Position numbers and translations under genes: made by a program
Part shown: positions 35,301 to 47,300 of the stretch, piece by piece
How positions within the stretch are numbered: the stretch's first letter is position 1
How the letters are laid out: each line of letters opens with the position of its first letter
Notes under the pieces: model-generated
What the model was told of the DNA's origin: nothing
Databases searched by the model: none
What the model saw: only the letters and a program-made list of their open reading frames with translations
Origin: Athripsodes cinereus
Taxonomy: Eukaryota; Arthropoda; Insecta; Trichoptera; Leptoceridae
Direction: 5' to 3'
Length of the DNA stretch: 64,000 nt
Assembly (NCBI GenBank): GCA_947579605.1
Contig: OX388329.1
Location: forward strand, 186,001 to 250,000

Positions 35301-38300
35301 TCGTGCAGACAATTCCTCAATATCCGCTTATTTATTTATTTAATTTTATAAAGTTATAATTATACCTTAAAAATAACTTATAACAAACATCATCCTGGAC
35401 AGACCAATTGAAAGAGAGGAAGTGATAAAAAATAACAAAGCTGCCGGAAGCGACGAAAATCCCGCTGAAATTCTGAAATCACTGTCAGAAGACCTTGCAG
35501 ATAGTCTATTGCAATGTTTCAATACCATTTGGGAATCAAAAACTGTACCCCAAGATTTTCGAGATGATATAATTGTCAATTTATACAAAAATAAGGGCAG
35601 TTCCTCAGATTGCAATAACTACAGAGGCATATCTCTCCTGTCTGTTACCGGAAAGGTTTTGGCGAGGATAATGGCAAATAGACTCATACCAGCTGTCGAG
35701 CCCCTCCTGCCGGAATCACAATGTGGTTTTAGACCCGGTCGAGGCACAGTGGATCTGATCTTCTCCCTTAGACAACTACAAGAGAAGACGATTGAACAAC
35801 ATACATCCATGTGCATGGCATTTATAGATCTCACCAAGGCTTTTGACACCATAAATCGGGACTTGTTGTGGTCCATTATGAGCCGGCTGGGAGTACCACC
35901 TGTCTTTCTGGAAGTGTGCAAGAGTCTTTATACCAACAACATGGCGAAAGTATTATGCAATGGATCGATGACAGACCCATTTAGCACAAACACTGGTGTT
36001 AGACAAGGATGCGTGCTGGCTCCTATACTGTTTAATCTATTTGTTACAGCACTTGCAATAATTGTTGACATGCGACTCACCACAAGAGGAATGGCTATAA
36101 AGTTCAGATTCGATGAAGGGCTCTTTAACCTTGGTCGATTTCGTGCTAAGACTTACTCAAAACACATCACTGATATGCAATATGCTGATGACTGCGTGCT
36201 AGTTTCACACAATATTGAGGATTTGCAGACCATATTGAACACATATTCATGGGCCTACAGTACTCTTGGCCTAAAGTTGAACATTTCCAAGACCAAAATT
36301 ATGTCAACTCCTGACAGACATAGCGCAGAGGCACATGTGGACGGACGAACGCTGAAAAAGGTGGATCGCTTCAACTATCTGGGAAGCATTTCGAACGCCA
36401 GAGCAAATAGGTATAGATGACGAAATTCAAAACAGACTAAATGCAGCTTCCCGTGCATTCTGGAAGCTGCGCGATCGAGTTTTCGGGAACCACGACCTTT
36501 CACTTAAGACAAAAACTGCAGTATACCGTGCAGTAATAGTTCCAACTCTCATCTATAGTTGTGAAGCATGGGTTCCATACAGACGGCATATCAAGTCCTT
36601 AGCAAAACTCCAACAGCGCCAATTAAGACAAATAATGAGAGTTCGATGGTTCCACAAAAAAGCAACAAGGAGATTCTGGAGAGGGTTGCCAGAGCATCGC
36701 GCCCAACTTCGCTGGTCAGGTGACGTCGTCCGCATGCATGAAGGCCGACTCCCTAAGAAGATCATGTTCTCGGAACTCGCAGAAGGCAAAAGGAAGAGGA
36801 GAGGCCAGCGGAAACGGTTCAAAGATGTCCTGCACAACACCTTGAAGGACATCAACCCTCAAAATGACTGGGAGAAGATGGCAGGTGACCGCACGAAATG
36901 GCGGAAAACCATTTACGACTATAGCGGCCTACAAAATCGAACAACTCGCAGACCCATCATAAACGAAGAGCAGCCTTATCCCGAATGTGACAAAGTGTGC
37001 CTGTCCAGAATCGGCTTTCACAGTCACCTTAGATGGCACCGTCGGCAGGATGCTCGATTAAATTCAGTCTCTCAATAATACCCGGCAACGGGTACAAGGC
37101 ATTATTATTTTTATTGTTAGTCAGATTACGTGAAGCTCTGTGTCATGCACTCCTAAGGAAGTTCACATATGTATGTGTATCATATACAACATACCTACCT
37201 AGTTAATACCTATTCAAATAGTTTGACTATCGGTGAGTGTGATCAACTGAAATGAAATGATGAGTTCGTCGGTAGCCTGGAGGTAGAGTCTCGGCCTCGT
37301 GAACAAGGGGTCCGTGGTTCGATACCAGGTGCCGACAAACTCCCCTTTCACGACAAAAGCTTTTAGTAGCTTACTGTGAAAGGTGTATAAGGTTGTATTT
37401 GGGTTTTTAACAAACTAAACCCAGATATATCTTAAAAAAAAAATTAACCTAGAGTGGTTCAAAATATGATTAACTATAGTAAGTACTTTTTCTGGGATCG
37501 CATTGACCAAAAGCTGTAATGTTTCTAGTAGGTAGAATATTATGATATGAATAAATTTACCAACATAGGTAGATAATTATATTAATTTAGCTACGTTGCA
37601 CAATATAGATAGTTGTATGTATATTTTATGTATGATAAAAATATAATACTTTTTGAATGATTGAATTAAATCCCTGCAATATCATTTGCATGCTGGTTCC
37701 TACCTACCTACCTACGTATTGATGAATTCAAAAAGTAAAATTATTTATCCTCGTGTGAATAGAACGCTTGAAAATATTGTAAAACAAAATAATATTTAGG
37801 TAGGTACCTACCCATATATGTAGATATGTATTGCTAAACCCATATTGCTAAAATATTGTTTTTATGAGAAGAAATCCGATTATTCAGTGGTCAGTAATAG
37901 TAAAACCTATGTATGTGTATTATTGGTAGGCACCTATGTACCTACATATTATGTAGATAGGTAACTCGACTATATTTGGTACATTTTGTATTCATTGTAG
38001 TAACAGCAGTGTTCTGAACATTACAATTTAAAGCCGCTGTTAATCAAAAACGGTAAAATATTCAATTTTCAACAAGTTTGGTAGAAAAACTCTCAAAATT
38101 TGTTGACCCTATAAACATATTGATTTGGTGAAATATGAATTATTATAATCTTTGATTTTTAGTCTTTTGAGAGCATCGGCGAATACAATATCGCATATAT
38201 TATCCAATTCAAGTGGAAATTCTCCTAACGGTGCCGATGAAAATCCTGAATCTTCTTGCTATTTTTTGGCAGCTCTTTTCAGACCTGATAAAGATCCCCT

Positions 38301-41300
38301 GACCTCTTAACACGAATATTAACAGTTCTATTAAGTAATCTAGCCTTTTTCCAGAATGTAATGCACACGCGAATGACTAGATTTTTGCTTTCACTGACAT
38401 TCAACTTAATATTGCGTATGTCAAAAGACAGAACTGCTACAACTTGACGATTGGACGGTTATTTTGCACCTGCCATCTATTGATTTCCTTCGCGAACCAA
38501 GAAAATACTTTTTATATTGCTTCTTTGATCTACTGACATCTTTGAAATATAAAAAAACCCGCTATAATTGCCAAAAATCCGAGACTGTGTGACAATAACA
38601 GTGGGCATTCACCGCCCCTGAGAAGTAACTTGTATGGAGATGTTTCCGTGCAAGTCGGCACGGGTTGCACTGTTCCGAATAAGATAAAAATTGGTTTTTG
38701 AGTGTTTTAGGACCAAATGAACAAAATAATAGCCTATGCGTTGTAAAATTAAAACTTTGAAAAATAAGATACACCCTAATGTACATACATTTTATATATT
38801 AGATTATGCTTCTCGTTAAGTTTATTGCATTCAGTTGAAAATATAAAACATCAAGCGCATGATCTTAACATAATATTATATACTTACCTATATAAGGACA
38901 ATAATCTAACTAGAACTAAGACAATTGAATAAAAGGTATGAACCGGCAAAGAATTGGTCTCTCCACTTTTGTCCGTAAGTTTTCGAGTGTCCTGTAAAAG
39001 GCAGGTGTTCGAAAAAATAAGGGCATTTTACATCTCAAATTCAGCGATGAGGTTTGCCACTCGTCTTGAATGTATCAATTTTTTGTTGGCACAAAGAAGT
39101 TTGCATGTTTATTATATGCAGCAGGTCTGCTGACTACTCCGCTTGTGGGATATGAATTTTTTTTATTTATTTATTTATTTACATAATAAACGGCTGTATC
39201 AGCCTTTACAAATAATAATACAAATAAAAAGTGACAGTCAAGAGAAATAATGCATAAAGAGAAAAACAGTAGGTATTTATAAACCCGCCATTTGTGCTAC
39301 TTTATTTATTCCACAATAAAGATTATTTTATTTATTTATTTTATTTAGGTATTCGACGAGTACCTAGGTATATAGGTACAATAGGTATACATGTTGGTGT
39401 AGTAGTAATTTTTCATTTTGGCTTCACATTGGAGTCCGCGGGACCTCGAGATGATTCACGTGTAAGAGCGTTATGTCACACCGGCAACTGTTGTCTAACG
39501 GTTTTGTCGTTTGATGAAAAGTTTAGTGTAATTATTATTGTCGACGAACGGTTTGTAGTAAAAGTTCATGAAATAAAATGCTCATATTAATACTTCCACT
39601 TTGACTTATTAAACGCGAGCCGGCTTTCAAGGGGTTCCACATTCACCGGCTCGCGATTCATAATGTATTATTGAAAAGAATTGAATTTATAGTATTGGTA
39701 CAGAGTTGGCATAATTCAATTTGTCTGAAGTGTGGTAGCTATTTAATTAGCTTCTGAAACTATTATTTGACCAGTCACCTGTCAATAGAGTTGGGCACCG
39801 TTAATATTATAAATTTAACTACATAAGACAATCGTTAATCCGATAAGGAAAAGTTATCTTTACGAAAAAGAACGATGGTACTAAATCTTTGGGTATCTCC
39901 CTTGAAAATGTGGCCTATTATACTTGGGGTTAGGTACTATGTGTTAGTTGGAAGATATCGCGCTTCTGCGATAAACTCGCCCATTGCACATAATATATTT
40001 GTCTTGTTTAAATTCTTTTATTTTCTTATGTTGATTATTTTGTCCAACAAAGATTATAATTACTATACTTAACTGAAATTCACGGTAACAGTGAAAATTG
40101 AGATAAACAAATTCGGATTATGAATAAGACACTGGTAAATAAGTTGTGATGGTAAGGACATGTAGAGCGAATGAATGATGGAAGGATGACGAGGACAGTA
40201 TATTTATCTGAAAGGCACAGTGTAAGAAAGCTCAGGCGTCCAAGTTCACGTGGACAGAACGGTCGCGTGATGAGTTAGAGAAATCAGCGTACATGTATGA
40301 GAAATTGGTTGAATGTGGAGGAAGCGAAAGAAGTAGGTATATAAGGTTAGATAAAGTCTGCCTACCCTACTTGGGACACGGCGTGAGGGTATAGATAGAT
40401 AGAATTATATATTGTTGCGTTGTTAACATAAATTAATCTGCATAAATGTAAACATTCTCGAAAATTTTAGCATAAGAAGCAAAACAGAGATTAGGAGTTA
40501 AAAAATGAAACGAACTGATTTAAGAAAAACCATCTAACGGTTATAATCGAAAACATTTCAAAAGAAAAATGTAAGCTTATGACCGAATACTATAGATGTC
40601 TCACGACGGGTGTTGTTGGGAAAATTATTTGTGAAAGTTGATGGGAAAATATTATTATTGAAACATACTAAGGGTTTGAAGCTTAGGTGGGACAGTAGCT
40701 AATAATTAGGGAGCCGAGCGTTTTGAAATATTTCCCATAGATGTCGACACTATGACCTTTGTGATGAAAATTTTCTTGCTAGAATTTCCGCAATTAGAAA
40801 GCTAGCAGGGTAGTCAAAGAACTCTTTGCATACATAATAGGTATATTAAACTTGTTGAAGATGTGTTGATACTCGTTTTAATGAGGTATTATTACGATTT
40901 TCATATGTGTAGGTAGCAGTGGCGTAACTATAGGTTGACAGGGCTGGCAAAATACTACGAGCCCCCGACCCGATGGGGCCACTCGGTCCGAGTGGCTATG
41001 AGCTCAGAAGTAACCTTATATTTTTTACTTAAAATCAATTAAAGTTGGACACAATCAAAGACCATATATCTACAAATTCTAATAAATTATTAAAATTTAA
41101 ACACATTCATAAGAAAAACACAGCGGATCAGAAAGCTAAGAGATTTTTCTTTTTATTGTAAATAAGAATTTGTTGTTTGAGATTAGAGTAATTACATACA
41201 TACATACATACCATCACGCCGCTTCCCTCGCGGGGTAGGCAGAAAGGATCGAGCGCCACTTCCTTCTATCGTTGCATACATCTTTCGCTTCCGTCACTGT

Positions 41301-44300
41301 CATACAATTCCTCATGCATGCTCTCCTGTTCAATATGCTCAACACGTGACCGTCCTGTAGGATTTGATTTAAATGGTCTTGCCATTTAATCCTCGGACGT
41401 CCGCGTCTCCGAGCACCATTCCTCTCAGCCAAATATATCTTCTTAGTCATTCTATCCTCATTCATTCTTTCCACGTGCCCAAACCATCTTAACTTATTTA
41501 CATTCATCTTTGTTATAGTAAATTTTTTTCATTCATCTTAGAGTAATTAGATATATATAAATATAATATTACATAAATGTTAGTGTAAGTTGTTATAATT
41601 AGTAGTTACCATAAATATTTAATAGTAGTTACTATAGTATAAGTGGTTATTATAAGTATATAATTATATTGAATTAAGTATAACCTGATGACAAGCTCAT
41701 TAGAACTTATCGGGATTTTGCACACATATTGTAATTTTTATTTAAATAAAGTGTTTTATTATTATCTCATATCTCATTTATTTAACAAAACAATATAAGA
41801 TTCTACATTTTGAACACAATATAAGATTAACAATAAAATTTAAATATAACATTAAATAACAAAAACCATAAAATATTAAAATAAATTTATATTCAAAATG
41901 TAGAACCCCAACATTATTCGAGTTGATTCTTCCATGATATTCTATGAAATAGTACAATCATGGGAGATCACTTACAGAGCTACAGGGACAAAAACCTTCT
42001 TACTATCCTGGTGGACGATAGAAGTACGGCCTTCTGCATGCTGTATTTGAGCCTGTCATCTACTCCCAGTTTTCTGAGATTGCTTGACAGACTCTTAGGT
42101 ATTAAACCATTCACAGACAACACTATAGGCACGATGATTGTGGTAGGTGTTCTCCACATATCTTTGATTTCATGAGCAAGATCAAGATATTTTATTATCT
42201 TATTTTGCTCACCTTTATTTAAATTTTCATCGTGCGGTATAGTGATGTCTATGATGTATGTTTTACGGCATCTGCGATCAACCAACACAATATCTGGTCG
42301 ATTAGCTATAATAGTTCGATCAGTTTGAATTGGTCGATCCCAGTAGAGTTTAGTGTCATTGTTTTCAAGTACCGATACTGGACAATAATTATAGTATGGT
42401 AATTTTGATTCCTGTTCAATTAATTTAAATTTCAAAGCTAAATTTTGATGTAATATTTTTGCTACCTGATCATGTCTTTTCAAATAGTCTGTTCCGGAAA
42501 GAAGAGAACATCCAGACAAAATATGTCTTAATGTCTCTCCCTCCCGATAACAGGCTCTGCATCTATCCGAAATATTTTGTTTCATTATAAATTTAGAATA
42601 ATTGTTTGTGACCATTACTTGGTCTTGAATGGCACAAACAAATCCTTCGGTTTCGCCAAAAAAATCTCCAAATCTCAACCAATGGACCGAATCCACAGTA
42701 TCAACATTCTGAGATGTTAACACTTCATAGAATCGACCATGGAGAGACTTGGATTTCCATATGTCCATTCTATCATCATTATTCAATATCGGTAGTGAGA
42801 CACTTGAGTTCGACAAACACAACGGTGAATAACCAATTTATTAATAATAATAATAATAAATTATTATTATTGTTAATAAATATCTAAGCAATTTAAATAC
42901 ATACATACCATCACACAGCTTCTTTCGCGCCACTTCCTTCTATCCTTGCAAACATCTTTCGCTTCCATCAATCACTGTCATACAATTCCTCATACATGTT
43001 CTCCTGTTCAATGTAATCAACACGTGGCTAAATAATTTATTAAAATTAAGTAAATTATAACGATTTTTACTGGAGGGGGGGGGGGGCAGCCAATGAATTT
43101 GCCACGAGTCTCAGATGATATAGTAAGGTCACTGCATAGTAGATATAATAAACTTATTGAAGATATTGTATTGAAACTTGTCTTAATTACATAGGTTTAA
43201 CGATTGTCATAATGTGTAAGTTGGTACCAAGATACTTAGATGAATATGTTTTTGTTTGTATTGTAGATGGAGGCATGAGCCGTCGTCAGTTCACCCGGGC
43301 CGATTTCGAGCATTCCATTCCTTCTCGGTTCCAGTTCAGTGATGTTCTCGTCGCCATCGGATTGGTTGTCACATGCGCCATTCTCATCTTCATGGTTCTA
43401 CTGTGGACCATTAACGTCATCACGGTAAGATACTGCGTTACACCAGATTATGACTTTGAGCTCGATAGTTTACATGACGTAGCATAGATTATGACTTTGA
43501 GCTCGATAGTAAAAATGTAGCATAGATTATGACTTTGAGATCGATAATATACATGTAGCATAGATTATGTCTTTGAGATCGATTATAATATAAATCGACA
43601 TGTAGCATAGATTATGTCTTTGAGCTCGATAATATACATGTAGCATAGATTATGTCTTTGAGTTCGATAATATACATGTAGCATAGATTATGACTTTGAG
43701 ATCGATAATATACATGTAGCATAGATTCACACATTCATCCCTACCGAACATTCATAATATCTACTAGCTCAAGGGTGGCCAACCTGCGGCCCGATGGGGG
43801 TCTACTTGTGGCCCGCGCAGCATACGATACCTCCTACGTAAACTACAGTATGTTGAAAAACTGCAATTCTCAGTAGAGCTGTTTGAAGTTTGTAAAGTTA
43901 GTTATAGCTGCTATACTTACATTTACTGTTGGATATTCTTCAAATTACGTATTATTATAACAATATAATGTAATTTTAATTTGCAATAATTATTTTAAAG
44001 ATTTTTTCCATAGATTTTATGGAAATACTCTTACGATAATTTTCTGCGTGAAAATACTAGCCACAACTGTCGTAAGTGGTAGTGATAGTTTACGTCGCTC
44101 AAATACTAGCCACACTTTCCGTATGTGGTAGTTACAACTCTTGTTGCCCATTGTTACCCAACGTTAAGTATCGTATATTACACATACGATAGCAATTTTT
44201 TTAGAGAAAGTATTGTATCTAACACTTACGATAGTTTACTTCGTAAATTACTTAAAATATGTAGACATTTAAATTGAAGCATTGAAATGATTTGCATTAA

Positions 44301-47300
44301 TAATATATAAAATAACTATAATTTTTTGTTACAAACCTGGACCGCTGGTCATACATTGATCTAATTTTGAAGGTAACACATCACGCAATATTTATTTTTT
44401 TAAAACCAATAAACACATGTATTTTCCTCTGTGCAACATTTTATATTAATTATGCATAATATTTTCAAAACTCAAAAAGGCGAAAGGTGTGCAAATATAC
44501 CGTGCGTATTTAAGAAATGAAAAGACGTGAAGTGTCACTAAATTGCAATGAAAAAATTACATTTGGTCAAGATTTACGCAGACGTAAAATGCACTCGTGA
44601 CTGTTCCAGCGAATAGTATCGTAATTGAACTTTTAGTTTACGTTTTACGATGTAAACTATTGTTTACGTCGTAAAATAATTATAAAAATTGAAGTTACGA
44701 TAGTTTACGTGTGTAAAAATGGTACTTCCAGAGGGAATTTTGAGATTTCAATTTTAGGGATGATAGTTTTCACTAAAATATAGCTAAATATACGAAAAAG
44801 TTAAAATCGACATTTTGTAGGATACGATAGTTTACGTAGGAGGTATCGATATACCTACATACTTTTTTTTAATAATAGTCGATGCAGGTATCCAGTATTT
44901 CTTTGAAAAAAGTATTTCGATAAAATGTTCATAAAGAAAACCGAGGAGTTTGCGAAACATTTCAAATTCCTATACCAATTTGAAAATTTGGCGACGGGGG
45001 AGCAGAAATTTTAAGGTGGAATCTCATTTCTAAAATCTGGCCAGGCTGCTGAAAAAGTTGGCCACCCATGTACTAGCTATGTACTACATTATGTCTACCT
45101 AGGTACATTCCAATATTATTATAAAGTAGGCACTGCCCTTACATGAATATTATGTATTCAGCAGGTAAGGGCAGTGCCTGTGAGCATTATTTTGTGAAAA
45201 ATAAAAATCACTACAAGATAAATTAAAGTAGGTTTCTATAGATTACTTAACTAAAATACGTTGTACTTAATATTATGAAAGAAAGAATTAATGTGTGTAA
45301 TCAATAAATATAACGGAATTATTCTCCTTCAGTTTGCTTAGATGAAAATATTATAGGTATCATCTGATTGTTACAATTAACTCATGTCTAGAAACTTTGA
45401 TTTTATTAATAATTATTTAATATGGATAATATAATGCACCTATATAGACACCATGTTACATAAGAATAATTTAATTAATTCATTAAGGTATTTTATTTTT
45501 ATGTAGGTACCTACCTATGTAGGTATTCACATTTTTATATGTAACATAATATTTTTTTTAATACTGTTCTCCATTTATTATTGAAATGTACCTACAATAA
45601 ATATTGACGATTAAAGTCATGGGACGCGACAGAAAAGGAACAATACGAGGTAGCATGTAGGTTCATAATAATATGACCTACTCTGTGTATTGCGGAATAC
45701 CTGGAGGATCTAATATTAGTTGCGTGGGTGGGTGGGTACCTACCTACATACCCATGCTAACAGTAATAATAATAATTAAAACACTGTTATATTTTCACTA
45801 TATTTATTCAAACTCTAACGTTTTCGCCCACTTCAATGGGCATTCTCAAGAGTACTAAATCAGTATAATGTCCTATACAAAAACTTATACTGATTCAGTA
45901 CCTCCTCTTGAGAATGCCCATTGAAGTGGGCGAAAACGTTAGAGTTTGAATAAATATAGTGAAAATATAACAGTGTTTTAATTATTTATAAATTATTGAA
46001 TATGAATTTTCACAGCGTGAACACAAACACCCTTCAACAATTAGTAATAATAATTAACTTTGAGTTTTTTTTTTAAATTTTAACTTTTGCTTTTTTTCTC
46101 AAGACTAAGACATTTCTGGTAAGAGTGGAATCTTTGCTGGTCCACATGTTGAGTGTATTAATTGTTAACACGTTATGTTATGACTGTTTGATTCTTTAAT
46201 ATTGTAAAAATAAAATATAAAAATATAATATAGGTACCCGGTAGGTAGGTACCTATGTGGCAGTGGCGGTACAGTACTTTTTATACTGGTCATGTTTTCG
46301 TCACAAGAATTATAATTATTTGAACCTTGTTTTCGTGACAAAAAATATAATTATTTGAAAATACTAAATACGAAATTTTCTCTACGATTTCTTAGGAATT
46401 TCAGATTTTTCACGATCTTATCGTTTTGTATTGGGATTTGGCCATTTTGAAGTCGTTAAATAACATCATAGCTTATTTGCATCTATGAAAGGCACGCCAC
46501 TGTTATTTGGGTAGAATCACATGTGGGGGGTATCATGTTAAGGAAATTGTTCAACTTATGTTTCGTTCAATTTGTCCAGAATTTTATTTAGAAACGAGAT
46601 TGGGTTGTCTCGGTAGGTAACAGGTAGGTAGGTAGGTAGGTACTAGGTACCTATGACAGTTTCCACTATTTTGTTAATTCTATATACCTTCGTTCCCTAC
46701 GTATAAGTACCGTTGTATGTATGTACATTATGTAGAGTTTGGTATTATTAACATAAATATATCAGATAAAGGGAAGAGAGTGACCGTATTGTATGTAGGT
46801 AGGTAGGTAGGTAGGTACCTACTACATATTATATTGTTATTATTATTATTATCCGGACATTTTGTTATTCAAATTGCTTGTCCGTTGTTGTGACTGTCAC
46901 ATGTTAGTTTACATGTTTTGTAAAATAAAAAATTCACATAGAAATTTCTCAGAGAGTGACGTGGAAATTGTCGTTAGGTAAAGACATGAAGTAATGTTGT
47001 TCTAGAATTACAAAAATATACCAACAATTAATAATGCCAAGGTATACATAAATATATTACTAGAGATTCTAATTTTTCGCGTTTGTGATAAACCCGATTT
47101 TGTTCGCGAATTTCGCACTTTTTTCACGAATAACGCGATTTTAACGTTTTATAAAAATAACACCGAAATTTGACTCCTCACTACATTTTTTTGCAAAAAT
47201 AACAAGATATTTTACTGTCTAAAAAATAATTGTAGCTATTATATCTATTGTATTATTCTTTTAAATTTTTTTTTTAAAAGAAACCCAATAATCAAGGATT

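Larger units (their letters stand above)
34018..37120 (+). mobile_element. RTE-type LINE, near full length but degraded
   Basis: Endonuclease motifs start near 34018 (WETRFSDEGC), with VISAYAPT, VLLGDFNARVG and WRHPRSGHW. RT follows (35422-36420) and the C-terminal region ends at 37078. The tail GGCATTATTATTTTTATTG has ATT units. Disabling changes are a stop near 34301, a frameshift near 34560, an AT-rich insert near 35320-35385 and a frameshift near 36410. Distinct subfamily from the 25958 group. Confidence 0.85.
40917..43134. mobile_element. hAT-like element, CAGTGGCGTAACTA ends, with nested LINEs
   Basis: The left end CAGTGGCGTAACTATAG pairs with the right end CTATATCATC-type sequence finishing GTCACTG (about 13 of 17 bases match). 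The right subterminal G-run (43074-43087) and CACGAGTCTCAG are typical of this terminal class. No clean target duplication (GTAGGTAG against CATAGTAG). It contains the RTE and R2-type fragments listed below. Confidence 0.6.
33135..43266 (+). other. Intron 2 of host gene
   Basis: 10.1-kb GT-AG intron. Besides the elements listed, 33605-34017, 37121-37260, 37446-38020, 39300-39610, 39655-40130 and 40400-40916 hold AT-rich DNA with TACCTAC repeats and no readable gene. Confidence 0.7.

Noticed and set aside
37262..37340. tRNA gene on the + strand
   Set aside because: tRNA-like head of a SINE; other copies share its body and A-rich tail.
39294..39590. 98-residue + frame
   Set aside because: Starts in a LINE tail and shows no family motif; probably chance.
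43444..43730. CRISPR-like array
   Set aside because: Units are contiguous and degenerate without unique spacers, in a eukaryotic intron; it is a minisatellite.
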